From: Melieria omissa
Lineage: Eukaryota > Arthropoda > Insecta > Diptera > Ulidiidae
Assembly: GCA_963971225.1 (NCBI GenBank)
Contig: OZ020268.1
Span: 53,494,404 to 53,558,403, forward strand
Direction: 5' to 3'
DNA length: 64,000 bases
Shown: piece after piece, positions 1 to 11,950 of the stretch
How the letters are laid out: every line of letters starts with the position of its first letter
How positions within the stretch are numbered: the stretch's first letter is position 1
Translations under genes and position numbers: made by a program
The notes under the pieces: generated by a model
Database searches by the model: none
Told to the model about the DNA's origin: nothing
The model's input: the letters and a program-made list of their open reading frames with translations, nothing else

Positions 1-984
1 AACGAAAGGCGGAAAAGCAGCGCCGCTGCCTGCAGGCCAATGAAAAGCGCATTAACACAGAACGCTGTCTGACGAGGGAAGTACAGGGTGGTTGGGATGG
101 GGGAGGGGGTTTCCAGCAAGCTGCATAATGTTGTCTTTATTAACGTGTTTTTCATAGTAGCAACAACAAAAGACGCGCACAACAAATAAACAGCCCGCAG
201 CAACTTTGAAGGCCATTAGAATGCGTACAGCAACAACAACAACCAGAAAAGCTTTAACTCATACCAACCTATATACACACATTCCATGAGTATTTAGCGA
301 TTGTACAAAAGTGTTGTGTGCCAGTTGTTGTTGCTGGGGTGGCTGACGGCACTGGCTGCGTTGTCATAGGTCGCTGTTGAAGAGTGAAACGAAAAACATG
401 GAAAATGTTTTGAAAAACAAAAGCAATAAACAACTAAAGCATTCAGACAGCAGCGAGTGGGTACGGGACAGAAGAATTTTTTGGGTCATTAGGTGAAGAC
501 GACCTGCGTTCCAAATAGTCGGCTTGCATAGCAAAACCCAAACGTGCCCACTGTACGCCTGCACGACAAACAGCCAGTCAAGTAATTAGGCGCAGAAAAA
601 GTCATCAACAATTGAAGGATACTAAACATTGGATGCTATGTTGGTCTGTACGCATTGGATGCTAATGAATGAATGTCTGAGGCGCTGCCGTACGCTGGCA
701 ATAAGCCTCGACAGTGGTTGAAGAAAGTTGGTAATTAGGCTATTGAGTTGTCGAGGTGACATTGCTGAAAGGATGCGCCAGCTGAATGGGACACAATTAT
801 TTGCCAGGTCTGCAGGTTTTGCAAATGACAAAACAGTTGTTGTCTGAAAGCGCTTTAAAAGTCTTTAAAAGTTCAAAACAGTGACTTGAAGTCAGAATTT
901 AACTAAAAATTATATCAAAATAATTTCTACATATTTGTGTATTTCGACTGGTATTAAAAAGTGAATCACTTACGACAACATTAA
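1..984. other. AT-rich non-coding spacer
   Basis: No coding region is supported. The stretch holds CAA/GTT-rich patches (for example around 231-243) and ordinary AT-rich DNA. Open frames here are short, low in coding character and on arbitrary strands. Confidence 0.6.
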
Positions 985-1230
985 GCGGAAACGTTCGTGA
1001 TTGAATAGCGTCAAGCAAGGATTGATGGTCTGAAAAGTTTTTCTGTTTCATGAAAATGACGGAATTACAAAAGTGAAAACGTTCATGATTGAATAGCGTC
1101 AAGCAAGGATTGATGATCAGAAAAGTTTGGCCGTTTGGTGAAAATGACAGGGAATCATGAAAGCGAAAATGTTGGTGATTGAATAGCGTCCAGCAAGGAT
1201 TGATGGTCAGAAAGGAACATATAGAAAAGG
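985..1230 (+). repeat. Tandemly amplified mariner transposase segment (3 units, ~88 bp)
   Basis: Three diverged head-to-tail units start near 988, 1072 and 1163. Each carries the phrase TCAAGCAAGGATTGATGGTC followed by AGAAAAG. Read on the + strand this gives KQGLMVRKV, matching the KPGLTARKVLL segment of mariner transposases. In the second unit it is followed by TGGTGAAAATGACAGGGAAT, a decayed form of the WWDWQGI motif that lies between the first and second catalytic aspartates. Stop codons interrupt every unit, so none codes. Related units are at 3253-3460. The match to mariner is by eye from family knowledge. Confidence 0.6.
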
Positions 1231-1280
1231 GCACCAGTTTTCTAAAATCAACAGGATCCAACCGGCTCTTCCCTTCTAGA

Positions 1281-1301
1281 ACCTAACCTAACCTAACCTA
1301 A
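1281..1301. repeat. Short CCTAA repeat (about 4 copies)
   Basis: Four tandem copies of ACCTA, the complement of the TTAGG insect telomere unit. Higher Diptera are generally considered to lack TTAGG telomeres, and four units is too few to argue for telomere origin. CCTAACCTAA strings are also common at 3' ends of fly non-LTR elements. Confidence 0.6.
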
Positions 1302-2515
1302 TATTTTGTAAACTTTCTCTGAAGCTCGAAGCTCCACAGTCTACACTATTTTTCGCTCATTTCGCTACCTTCTCTATCTCCTTCCATGTAACCGCTTGTC
1401 TCCTTCACTTTTGCATGCTCAACAATTGCGCTCTCTGTCGTTCTTTGCACCCCACTTCTCTCCACACACGTTTTGACCTCGTCTATTTAACCCATAAATG
1501 CTTTTAGGTGTTCACTGCATTTGAACATTTGGCACGTCTTCATGTCAGCCATGTCTTGCCAACAACAACCAGCACAATGCTTCATATTGCTTATACCACA
1601 TCTGTTTGTGTGTATGTGTGCCGCGCATAAATTTTGCTTTTGTCAAATATTCAGATGCCAAGCACGTTGTCACATGCTCACACATGTTTTCAAATCAGAT
1701 TTGCATTATTATTTCCATATTTTATTTCATTCTTTCTTTATTGTCTGCATTACAAAATTGATTTTTAATCGCTGGCCAACAATGAAGTGTGACACATATG
1801 CTTACAAAAAACTCGCACACAGTTGTTAAGTTACATAAAATTTATCAAAAAAAAAAAAGAAATTGATTTTGTCGCCTTATGTCAACATGTGCACCACACA
1901 GGCTGACACCATTTCCATGGGTCCTTGTCAAACTTAACCTCAATAAAATCGCACATGCTGTGCATAGCCACTTTATTTTCTTTCAATTACTTAGGCACAC
2001 AGTATCGTTCTACCTTCTAGAATTTTCTACCCTCACTACCAAACATTTTTCACTTTCTGCTCGCATTGAGCGCCTGAACATCGATTCGCCATTAAGGTAA
2101 GTGAATTTTAATTTGGAACACACACTAAGCTCAGCTAAATGATGACAAAAGTTTCATCAAGTACCAACGCAAACCAACTTGACAAAAGTCTAACAAAAAC
2201 CTCCATAATGATTGAGGAAGAGGAAGAAGCAACAGCAGATCGATTGGTTTGAGGTGCAATGAGTCGAAGCTGAGCATAGAACCAGAGAACGATTCATGGT
2301 AACAACAATTCTCTATTGTCACATGTGTTGTTGCAAAATTTATTGCGCTGTCAATGTGAGATTTTGCATGAATTATGGATGGGATTTGATTTCGGTACGT
2401 AGTATAGTAATCGACAACAACAGGAAAGACTTATGCGAAAAATTCCAACTAAATTTTGTGCAGAATTTTAATTGAATGAATTGAAATGGATAAGACGAAG
2501 ATGTTTTGGAATGTC
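1302..2515. other. Non-coding spacer, nothing recognised
   Basis: Contains a pyrimidine-rich stretch near 1360-1480 and general AT-rich DNA. A donor-like AAGGTAAGTG is present at 2093-2102 but lacks a convincing upstream acceptor, so no exon is called. Confidence 0.5.
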
Positions 2516-3110
2516 ATTTTTGGGTAGAATATAAAGCTGAAAAGTTGTGATTGATGAAGAAATTACGCTCAAGAGGAGGAAAGTGTATTGCTAATGGATA
2601 TTTTGTGATTTTTTAAAGGTTAAAGTTGTCGCTTGTAACCGGAATTTGATGAAGAATTTTTTAAAAAATAATTTCTACATATTTATTAATCGTTTTTAAG
2701 CGTTGTTTGAAGTTCGAAGCTGTAGTTAAGAATCGAAAATATTTTTTAAAATGTTATTTATATTTTTTAAATTTAAATTTACATATATGTTAACATATAT
2801 TTTTATTATATATTTTTTTTCAAAAGTAGGCTACAAAAAATCTTCCAAATCCCAGGATATAAAATGTAGAAGTTCTGATTGATAAAGAAATTTCGATCAA
2901 GAGGAGGAAATTGGAATGCTGGGTTGATTTTTTGTGCTTTAAAGCTTTGAGTTTTTGTGTCTTTTAAAGTTTGAAGTTGTCGGTTAATACTGGAGTTTAT
3001 TTGAGAATTTTTTTAATTAATTACTTTTTATTTATTAATCATTTTTAAGCGTTGTGTGAAGCTCCAAGCTGTGATTCAAAGACAGAAATATTTTTGAAGA
3101 TTTTATAAGT
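2516..3110. repeat. Diverged tandem duplication, ~345 bp offset
   Basis: The segment at about 2518-2760 recurs at about 2860-3110. Shared landmarks include ATATAAA...GAAGTT/AAGTT, GAAGAAATT/AAAGAAATT, CAAGAGGAGGAAA (2570 and 2900) and TTTTTAAGCGTTGTNTGAAG (2693 and 3041). Divergence is considerable, so the event is old. No coding potential is seen. Confidence 0.75.
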
Positions 3111-3252
3111 TTTCTTTTAATAGTAGTTAAAAGAAATCGCAGAATTTTTCGATAGATGCGTTTAGTAAAGGCTATCTCGCGTTGTGTAAATGCTATTGGG
3201 TAATGCTGGGTGCTGTTAGAAGGATACGATTTTGTACTAAACAAACTTTTCA

Positions 3253-3460
3253 GACAGTTTGAATGGTCTGAATGATGTCAAGCCTGGATTGACAGTTAGA
3301 AAGGTTTTGCTGTTTGGTGAAAATATGAAATCATGAAAGTGAAAACGTTGGTGGTTGAATAGCTTCACGCAAGGATTGATGGTCAGAAAGGTTTGATTGC
3401 GTGTTTCATGGGATGGACAGGGAATCATTCTGACATCACCTTCTGTCCATGGCACACATT
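3253..3460 (+). repeat. Second locus of mariner-derived repeat units
   Basis: Two further units of the family at 985-1230. The first contains AAGCCTGGATTGACAGTTAG, which reads KPGLTVRKVLL on the + strand and is close to the canonical mariner KPGLTARKVLL. The second ends with ATGGGATGGACAGGGAATCA, a decayed WWDWQGI motif. No open frame spans the units. The reading is a mariner transposase remnant whose internal segment was duplicated. Confidence 0.6.
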
Positions 3461-3462
3461 AT

Positions 3463-4265
3463 ATGTAGTTATTATTACTTTTACGGGTTATCGAAAGCAG
3501 CTTGTCTTACTTCATCAAATATTTTTTAGCTTCAAGCATGTACCACTTCCTTATTATTTAAACGAACAGACCCAACTCTACCATCACATCTTCTGCACCG
3601 CAGTTCTGTTGAAGTCGGCCTTTTTCAAGGTCAACTCGCGCGTCATACTTCATCAACACTTACAATTTTATTTGCAAGTAGTTTATTTATTACTTCTCCC
3701 CCCCCCCCCCCTCCCATAAGTGGGCACTTTATGTCGCTACCAAAAAGTATTCAACACCCGCCAACACTCAGCCCCAGCCAAAAGCCACCTTGACTGCGTC
3801 CAAAATATTTGTTTTCCAGTGGCAATTAAAAGCCTCGAAATGCCATAAAGGCCACAAATAACTTATAAATTCTTAGCTTAAAGTTTTTTTTCAGTTTAAG
3901 TTTTTGTATGTGCATTGCATGCATGAAATGATTGCTCAATACGTGGCGTGTAGTGGCCGTCAAAAATATAAAATTCGAAACATACAAACAAAAAATTAAA
4001 ATAAAAAACTGATTGCTTCAATCGGCGCATTCAATCAACACGCCGTCAACACAATAACCAAAAGAATCAAATGCTGTATGGATACTTATAACTAAAAAAA
4101 TAAAATTAGAAAAAACATTGTACAACTTGCATCAGTTGACTAATAGTCATTGTTGGCAAAGTACGCGAGCGAGTAATCGGCTTAAGCGTTAAAAATCGAC
4201 GTGTAGGATTTCTTTGTATTCGAGTATTGGACGCGCTTGAATTGAGCGCAGCTTACTCGCGACAA
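3463..4265. other. Non-coding spacer with poly-C run
   Basis: No gene is supported. A homopolymer run of about 14 C sits at 3699-3712, followed by CTCCC. The rest is AT-rich. Confidence 0.6.
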
Positions 4266-5260
4266 GCGGGAATTTTTACATTTTCTATTTTAGGCGATTG
4301 CATAGTTTGGGATTTAAGTTTTTTTTAATATTTTTTTTATATTTTTAGATTTTTGTTTTAGTTGACTATTGAGAACTGAATATTCAGTTTAAAAAAGAGA
4401 GAGTAAACGTGTTTTTTAGTGAATTTAAGTTAAATTGTGTTAGTTTTTTAGGTTTTCACTAATTTAATTTTTTAATATTTTTTCAAATTTATTTTTGTGT
4501 GTTTTAATTGATTTCATTTCATTCTTACATTTTTTTTAATTCTATTCTTAAATATTTGTTTAGTTTAGTTTTGTTTAGTCTAATTTATTTTATTTAATTT
4601 AAAAAATTGTTTTGTAATAATTTTATTTCTGAGTGCTTTCAAGTTTATTTTTATTTTTTTCTGTTTTTCTATTTTTTTTTAAGTAAAGTTGGTATTTTAT
4701 TTTTACGCTCAAATTATTTTGGGCCATTGCAAAGTTTAAGATCAAAGAATTATTGTTTATTTCATTTTGTATATTTTTCTAGGTTTTTTGATTTGGTTAA
4801 AAATATTTTTTGTAGATTTTTCGATTATTAAAAACTGAATATTTACTTCAAAAAAGAAAAACATGAACGAAAATTCTAGTAGCTTTAAATTTTGTTTAAT
4901 TGTTTTAATGTGTCGTATTAATTTTGTTTTTCAAAAATTGCTTAATTTTATTTTATTTATTCTTTTTTTGAATGAATTTTGTATTTTATTTTTACGCTTC
5001 AGTTATTTTTTGCTATTGAAAATTTGTTGATAAAACAAAATTATTTATGTATAATTTTTGTAATTTTTTTTATTTGTTCGACTATTGAAAACTAAATATT
5101 TAGTTCATAAATATTTTAAATATTTTTTCAAGTTAATTTTTTTTTTAATTTAATTCAGCTTTAATTTTTTTCTTTATTTTATTTTTTTATTTTATTAATT
5201 TATTTCAGCTTTAGTTTCTAAATTTGTTTATTAATTTTATTTTTAACAATTTTTTTTTAG
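4266..5260. repeat. T-rich region with three diverged repeat copies
   Basis: The + strand is strongly T-biased. Three related blocks are recognised by TATTTTTACGCTC (about 4698 and 4987) and by GACTATTGAGAACTGAATAT-type strings at about 4362, 4823 and 5081, followed by TTNANTTCA/AAAAAAG. Spacing is irregular (about 460 and 257 bp). The open frames here are Phe/Leu-rich artefacts of T-richness. Confidence 0.6.
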
Positions 5261-5929
5261 TTTGTTTAACTTTTAAAGTCTTCAACAATTCTCATAAAAC
5301 CTCTGCAAAAAGTGTTGCCATCTTGCGTTGTCAATTCCATCAGAACACCACCGACTTGTTGCTAGAGGCATTTTTAAGTTTAACATTGTTGTTATTATTG
5401 TTGTTGTTTTCATATATTTTACAAGCCAACATTTGACAACGCAGTGACGCAGCGTTGAAACTAAAGTTTTGCCATGCAATACAAAAGTACGTGATTGACG
5501 TTTGTGTAATTTGTCAATATGTCAAAAATGTCAAATTTGACATTAAACTGCACAGTGCTGTGAAAATTTATGAAAAATTACACTTTAATATTTTAATATT
5601 TTTTTAAAGAAAATATTGCACCAAAGCTGCAACAAGCCGCAGCAAATAAAGAACAAAGTGTCGAGTGTTCAAAGTGTTCATTAAATTTAATTGAACTTTG
5701 GCTTTCATTTGAATTTGACATGTAAACAAATTAAAATCTTAACATTTCAATTTCATGCAAGTTAAGCTTCTTTTTACTTGCTTTCAACAGCCACTCATGC
5801 TGTCATTTTGTTGTCTCAATCATGATGTTAAAATTAGACGTTAGTCAGCTGTTCAGTTGTCTGCAAGTTAGTTGTGGGCAAAGATTCCCAAACTTATAGG
5901 AAATGGAATTAGTCAGTCCAGCTGAAATG
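5261..5929. other. Non-coding spacer
   Basis: AT-rich, with several TGTCAAA/TTTGACA strings (for example 5515-5545) that form short imperfect palindromes. No gene is supported. Confidence 0.5.
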
Positions 5930-6055
5930 GCAATTGGCTTTTGGATTTTCGAATTTAATTACCTGCTTGTTTTGGATTTTCGACTTTTTTGTCTGCTTTG
6001 AAATGTCTGTGTTGGATTTTCGACGTTTTTGTCTGCTTGGCAATGTCTCGTTTAA
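5930..6055. repeat. ~43-bp minisatellite, about 3 copies
   Basis: TTGGATTTTCGA recurs at about 5940, 5973 and 6013. In the last two copies it is followed by C, then TTTTTGTCTGCTT. Imperfect head-to-tail copies. Confidence 0.75.
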
Positions 6056-7129
6056 TAGCTAATTTGCTGCGCTATTGTCTTATATTTTAATTAATATTGT
6101 GAATGTATTGCAAATGTCAATTAAAGTTAAAAAAAAAAAATTACATACTTGTCGCATTGACTAAGACTACAACTTTTGCTGATAATGAATGATTGATTAA
6201 ATAATGCTACTGTCATTTCTGTACTGTATTTGCTACTGCTACTGTATTTCTACACAAAACTCATTCATTCATTCCTACATTAGACTATATTTTTATTCAA
6301 AAATATTTCCAAAAATGTCCTCCAGCCAAATCGATGACCAAACATACAAACCGTCAAATAGTCCAAACAGTCAAACAACTCAAATAACTTCTGCACAAAT
6401 CACCCCAACATTACTTACCATAACACAATAGAGCGCTAAAAAATATAACTATAAAACTGTCACAAAACACTGTCACATTTCGACATATTCCATTTCTAAG
6501 CTGTCATTGTGATGTTTGACATTTTCATAGAATTTTTTCAATTTTTCAAATTTCACTGGCAGCACTCAACTTTTGATAAATGACAAGTAGCCGGCTGCCT
6601 TTACAGACAGTTTTTTCTCTCTACATTAATGCGTAATAGAAATATGAAAATAGCACAATGCAATGTAGAGAATAGAAAAAATGTCAAAAAGAATACAACA
6701 AACAAATATAGAAAAAACGAAAAGTGTAATCTGAGCGTGTTGGAAGGCAACATTGACGCTTTTATTGAATATATATTTTTTTTCTGGCATTGCTGCTAAT
6801 AACGCTGTCAGTTTGCCAGTCAGCAAGTGAGTGGGTGGCACCACGCAACCAAACGGAAACACATAAAAAATTCACTGTTCCCACTGTCGCACTTACGGAA
6901 GCGGCCAACTGTTGGAATGGCTTATGGCTGAATGTGCGCCGGGCATGTCAATTTGTCATTTGCATACAAAATTCTATAGGAAGTGAGTACGGCAAGTGGT
7001 GGGGAGAAACGGTGCGATTTGAAACATTATAATCAGAAAGTTAGGTTGATTGAGGCGAAATCAAGTTGTTATATTCCCATTGCGTGATGGAGAAAAGGTG
7101 TGTGCAAACATGTTAAAGCTATATTTTCA
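6056..7129. other. Non-coding spacer
   Basis: No gene is supported. The frame at 6790-7032 and a donor-like GTGAGT at 6980 were examined. No polypyrimidine acceptor pairs with them, so no exon is called. Confidence 0.5.
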
Positions 7130-7805
7130 ACAGGTCTTAGCTTTCCAGTAGAATTTTCGGGACTTGCAACTTTCTATGTTTTTTTGTAAAGCTGAAAAGT
7201 TCTACTACAAGACGAGCCATATTGAGGTCGCTAGCTATTCTAGCTTAGAAGTTATTGGCATTGGAAGTATTTTTGAAAAAGTTTATTTTTTCCAAGTCAC
7301 CATTCAACATCGATTTTTTCAGCTTTTCGATGGTATAAGGGTAACTTTAAGAAGCCCATTAGAAGAAAGGTGAAGAGTTCTACTTCGAAATAAGCCTTAA
7401 CATCAGTCGATAGCTCGTCTGGTTTAGTAGTTACATGCAGTTGAATGATTTTGAAGAAGCCATTTTTTCTTAAAGTCTCTATTCAACATGGATTCTTTTA
7501 GCTTTTCGGTGGAATGTCGAGTACTTTGAGCGCATTGGAAGATAGCTGGAGAGTTCTACTACAAAATAAACCACAACATCTGCCGATAGCTCTTCTGGTT
7601 CAGAATTTAGAGGCAGTTGAATGATTTTGAAAAACTCATCTTTAACTCTGCTTTTTTGAAAGTCTCCAATACCGATTTTCTGGAATGTCCATGGAACATT
7701 GTGGACTTTGGATTCATTCTCAAAAGCTGTAGAATTCTACTACAAAAAGTCCTTGAAATAAATCGCTAGATTTCCTTATTTGGGAGCTACAGAACAATTT
7801 TGGAA
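7130..7805. repeat. Tandem repeat, ~176-bp unit, about 3.7 copies
   Basis: The landmark GTTCTACTACAA (with variants) occurs at about 7199, 7374, 7551 and 7733, giving spacings of about 176-183 bp. CGATAGCTC, GGCAGTTGAATGATTTTGAA and TCTCTATTCAACATNGATT recur at matching offsets. Copies are diverged and non-coding. Confidence 0.85.
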
Positions 7806-8218
7806 AAGTCAACGCATTTCCATTGAATTCTCTTCGTACACATTTCATGTAAAATTACAAAAAAGCAAAACAAACAAAACAAACCCCAATTTGTCTGCGT
7901 TCCCTCATTGAAAGCGTAAAAATTGCGTGTTAAAATCGCATTGGGCACAAATTTATGCGGTAATTTTATGTAATTAAATTTGCATTAAAGTAAAAGTGCC
8001 AGTTATGACGCATTTGGCGTCTATTAGCGCACATAAGCCGCTTTAGGGTTAAGCTTTTCCGACACACCGACAGTGGATGCCGCAGACCATTCGACTTGAA
8101 ATGGTGTCAGTGCCAGCTAGTGGCAAATTGCAGTACTTTCGTGCTCCTTAGGCAATCAATTAGTTTGCCAGTAACAATAACAGCAAAAACCACGTAACGG
8201 GTTCTTTCGTTTTCTCTA
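7806..8218. other. Non-coding spacer
   Basis: AT-rich flank of the TTAA element. Nothing is recognised. Confidence 0.5.
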
Positions 8219-8982
8219 TTAAGGGGAGGTTCTCCTCTTTTTTTTTTTCAAAAAATCAATTTTTTTTTTTTGATGAAATGAAAGGTATGAATGTCGAGAA
8301 TATGTGTGCAAAAGGATTTTTCGATCCGCAGCATATTTATCGCATAGGAGCGTCTCTGATGCGTCGTACTTTCGCGCGCGGAGGAACGCTCTGGTGCTAT
8401 TTTACTGCGCGGCCAAAGATGTTTACGCGTTTATCTCAAAACCATTTTTTTCATCCTAACGTCAAGCGTAACTCATGATCTACTTATCCGAGTTACTTCA
8501 TCTATAGCATTTCTTAAAGGGTATGATTTTTTATATGACTTATACCTAAAACAAATATAAACAAATGTGTAATAATAGTCTTTTAACAAAAGAAAAGTCG
8601 AAAAAAAGATGGTAAAAATTGAACTTTTTCTATGATTATGCATAAATTAGATGATTTTTTATAAAAATTATTCAAAAAATAGGTATAAGTCATAGGGAAT
8701 TTAATATTCTTTACTATAAAAAAAAAATTTTTGATTTCAGTTCACTACAAGTGGCTACAGCCTTGACGTTTCCGAACAATGTCTCGCTTGCAGAGGTTGA
8801 CAAGACCCGCCATTTTTGGGCCGCCATATTGGATTTTGTAAAAAAAAATTTTTTTCTTGTATTTTAGAAAGATGGCTTAATAAATCATCAAAACCGTCTA
8901 TTCGTGAGTCGTTTCATTATCCGACAGTAAATGAAAGAATTTCGCTTTATTTTCGGCCGAAAAGAGGAGAACCTCCCCTTAA
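8219..8982. mobile_element. TTAA-flanked non-autonomous DNA element (piggyBac-like MITE), 764 bp
   Basis: The element starts TTAAGGGGAGGTTCTCC at 8219 and ends with the exact reverse complement at 8982. Terminal inverted repeats are 23 bp including TTAA, with no mismatch (8219-8241 and 8960-8982). TTAA at both outer edges is the target-site hallmark of piggyBac-type elements. No transposase frame is present; the 66-codon frame at 8278-8478 is short and unrecognised. Interior landmarks are ACGCGTTTATCTCAAAACCA (8425) and CCGCCATATTGGATTTTG (8821). A second element of similar size and layout but different termini is at 25200-25935. The superfamily assignment is inference from TTAA alone. Confidence 0.8.
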
Positions 8983-10243
8983 GTCATTCTTATAGAATTC
9001 ATAAATTTTTGCATAAAAAAAAAATTGTTGGCACTTATGTTGCACTATCACTGGCCGCCGATCACAAATTTTAAAGCCTCAACTGCTGCTTTCGATAGCG
9101 AACGCCAGCAATCAAATAGAACTTTACGCTTTTAGCAACAAATCACGTGACAATGAATGTCGCATTTAATTGACATTTAAAGCGCCGAACGTGTGAACAA
9201 CATCTCGTGCGCGACCGCTGCGAATTGTTTGCTGGCAATTTTATTGTACTCAGTCATTCGCACGTAAGCAGCATTCGAAGCGGTTTCTTATTTATTTATT
9301 TGAGTTCTAAAAGACTTCACTTTTAGCTCCGAATTGCAGAGCAGAAGCAAAGATGCTGTCGGTCTTTGACAGCGGCCGCGAAGGCAGAAATACGTTGGCG
9401 GCATTGCTGTGTCTGTGTCTGCTGTCTGCTTGATTTCTGATTTCTGGGTCATGAGCTCAAAACGTCAGAAAAGCGCCAACCAAAAGCAGCAAATAAAAGT
9501 AAAATTACTTGAAAACGTAAATACGGTCAAAGTGAAAAAAACATATTAAAGCCGAAAGGGAAATAAAAGTGAATTTTCAGTTAACTGCGGCATTCACAAT
9601 CCATGACAAAAAAATAAATATTTAATATTTAAAAATATTTTGAAAATATTTCTAAAAATATTAAAAAATATTTCAAAATATATTTAATTTCTTTTAAGTA
9701 AAAATGAAATATATTAAAAGAAAATGAGTAGATTTAGAAGTTTTTTGCTTTCAAAACACTTGCGCCACTTGTACTCTTGTGGGTAAAAAAATGCAACCCT
9801 GGCTCAAAATGCCACCCTGAGTCAAAAGAAAGACAACAAGAACAAGATTTGTGAACCAACTTAAGCTTAAACATTTTTATAAATAATTTTTCAAGTCGTT
9901 CTTTTGTTCACGCTTATTGTGACATATTGTGAATGCCGCCAATGCATCAAATTGTGCCGTTTTTCTGCTAAACTGACGCATGTTTCAACTGTTTTTTTTT
10001 AGCATTGGGACATTTGATTGTTACGCTTCTGTTAGCCGCACTGCTAAAAATAAATGCAAACATTTTTTCAAGACAGCGTGGGATGCGGCTGTGATTGCCG
10101 CAACTAAGCGAACGATTGGGAAATAGATTTCCACTAAATTGAAAACATCAAAATAAAAAAGAATTTGAATAAAATTCTGGCAATAAAATTGAATTGCTAC
10201 AATGAGCTAAAAGTTTTACAATTCTAAGAATAAAATATCAGCA
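8983..10243. other. Non-coding spacer, moderately GC-rich patch 9180-9450
   Basis: The patch at 9180-9450 is less AT-rich than its surroundings and contains ACTCAGTCATT, an initiator-like TCAGTC at 9251. The remainder is AT-rich with many AATATTT strings at 9610-9720. No exon is established. Confidence 0.4.
9353..9433 (+). CDS. Weak candidate small ORF, 26 codons
   Basis: ATG at 9353 in the context AGCAAAGATG opens a 26-residue frame. It begins MLSVFDSGREGRNTL and ends in a short hydrophobic run (ALLCLCLLSA) before TGA. It lies about 100 bp downstream of an initiator-like TCAGTC. The hydrophobic tail could be a tiny membrane segment. Such a frame arises easily by chance, no homolog is recognised and no conserved neighbour supports it. 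It is listed only because it sits in the least AT-rich patch of the area. Confidence 0.12.
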   Translation: MLSVFDSGREGRNTLAALLCLCLLSA

Positions 10244-10429
10244 ATAAAATAAAATAAAATAAAATAAAATAAAATAAAATAAAATAAAATAAAATAAAAT
10301 AAAATAAAATAAAATAAAATAAAATAAAATAAAATAAATTCAAATAAAATAACATAAAATAAAATAAAATAAAATAAAATAAAATAAAATAAAATAAAAT
10401 AAAATAAAATAAAATAAAATAAAATAAAA
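10244..10429. repeat. (AAAAT)n pentanucleotide microsatellite, ~186 bp
   Basis: Uninterrupted AAAAT units run from 10244 to about 10335. A short imperfect stretch (10336-10358, with TTC and AAC variants) follows, then clean units run to 10429. The long Phe/Ile/Leu/Tyr frame on the minus strand is an artefact of the repeat. Confidence 0.98.
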
Positions 10430-11950
10430 ATTAAATCAAAACAAATCAAAATGCACTGGATCCCCTTTTTGATGTTCAGATGTCTTGTAGATCGAGGAGC
10501 ATGGCATCACTATTTTTACAAATAAAAAATTAATGAATTCAAAAGCAAATCTTGAATCTTTTCAAGAGATCTGAAACTGTTGCAACTCATGCATTGAATC
10601 ACTTTAAATGACTTATCAGTTGTTTTGTAGTTCCAAACTTATATCACTGAACAATTGCCTCGAAACAGGGTCTGGATAGATTCCATAAACTCAACTGGAG
10701 TATCTGTAAAAATATTTTGACTGTAATGAGAATCGAAGGATATGTTGGAACAACCCTTAAATGAGTTTTTACAAAAAAAAAAATGTGTTCAAAAGTTCAT
10801 CCTACTTGCTAGAAAATTACTTTTTCTTCTTGCTCTCAAAATGCATTTAAACTTTTCAAACAAAAACCAAAATTTGCTCAACATTTTCCACCCACACAAC
10901 AACAAATATTCATATCAATTCCTAATGTCTTCCGCTCCCCCTTCCCAGCTCACATTTTGCACAAACAAAAAGTTCAATTAAATCGACGCTCGGAACACAT
11001 TAGCCACCGACTGGGTGACTGCTGCTCCCTCGGCAGTTTAACATTAAAAACCCAGCCACTGCGCCACTCGAGAGCCATAAATAATCGAGCATGTAGACGC
11101 CCGACTGCTGTTAATTTCTCACATATTAATTTCATATTTTCGTACAAACTTCAAAAACTGCATTCAGACTCCAATTACCCACACCCGGACAATTCGTAGT
11201 GAGGCAGCTGCCGTCGCTTCCTGTCTGCCATTCAATTGGAATCTGCACAAAGGCGACCAATTGACATGGATTTATTAGCAGCACATGAACAGCCACTCGC
11301 CGTTGTCGTTGTCGTTGTCGTCGTCGTCGTCACCGTAGACAATGGCACGCACTGCCGCATTGTTTTTGTTGTCAGCCTAGGAAGGTTTTGTGTTATTGTT
11401 TTTGTTGTGCAAGTAGCAGATTGCCGCATTTCAGGGATGACGCGACACAGTTGACCCCTTTCGGGTCGCGCACGTTTGGTCCGTGTGCGGTAGTTGTTGT
11501 TGCTACAATGTTGCCATTGTTGTGAGCGCTAATAACGAGCATTGCTGCCAAGCATCAAGCGGCATTGTAGTCCTTCGATATGCGCGCACTCACACGAAAT
11601 ACTCGGCAGGATTTGTAGCAAAGCAGTCAGCTGAAGGGAGGGAGAGATTGAAGAAGGGAGTGAGGAATGAAGGGAGAGGGGAGAGAGTAGCTCAAAAAAT
11701 TAATTACGCAAAAAACCGAAAATGCCTCTTTGCCTTCTGAAAGGATATTCGCAAGCGGCTTTTGTTTGACTATAATAGCGCAGATAATGTTCGAAAGTGC
11801 AGAAAATTTTCGGGCATGAATCATGGAATTTGGCTATTGTTTACAATTCACTGATATGCGCAAATAATTGCTGGCAATCAATTCCCTGCGCAACGAGAGA
11901 GACAAGAGACAAAGGCAAGTCTAAGGACATGTCAGCAGTAAGTTGGGGTG
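10430..11950. other. Non-coding spacer with a GTC/GTT trinucleotide run
   Basis: A GTT/GTC run is at 11299-11333 (13 degenerate triplets, on the + strand). A purine-rich GGGAGGGAGAG stretch is at 11636-11690. No gene is supported. Confidence 0.5.

Noticed and set aside
1281..1301. Telomere-like CCTAA repeat
   Set aside because: Only four units, internal position, and flies lack TTAGG telomeres. No telomeric meaning is claimed.
985..3460. CRISPR-like regularly spaced repeats
   Set aside because: Eukaryotic DNA. The units are continuous tandem copies of a transposase segment and have no unique spacers.
6413..6440. 17-nt minus-strand micro-exon with TTTTTTAG acceptor and GTAAGT donor
   Set aside because: Not a multiple of three, and such short matches are expected by chance in AT-rich DNA.
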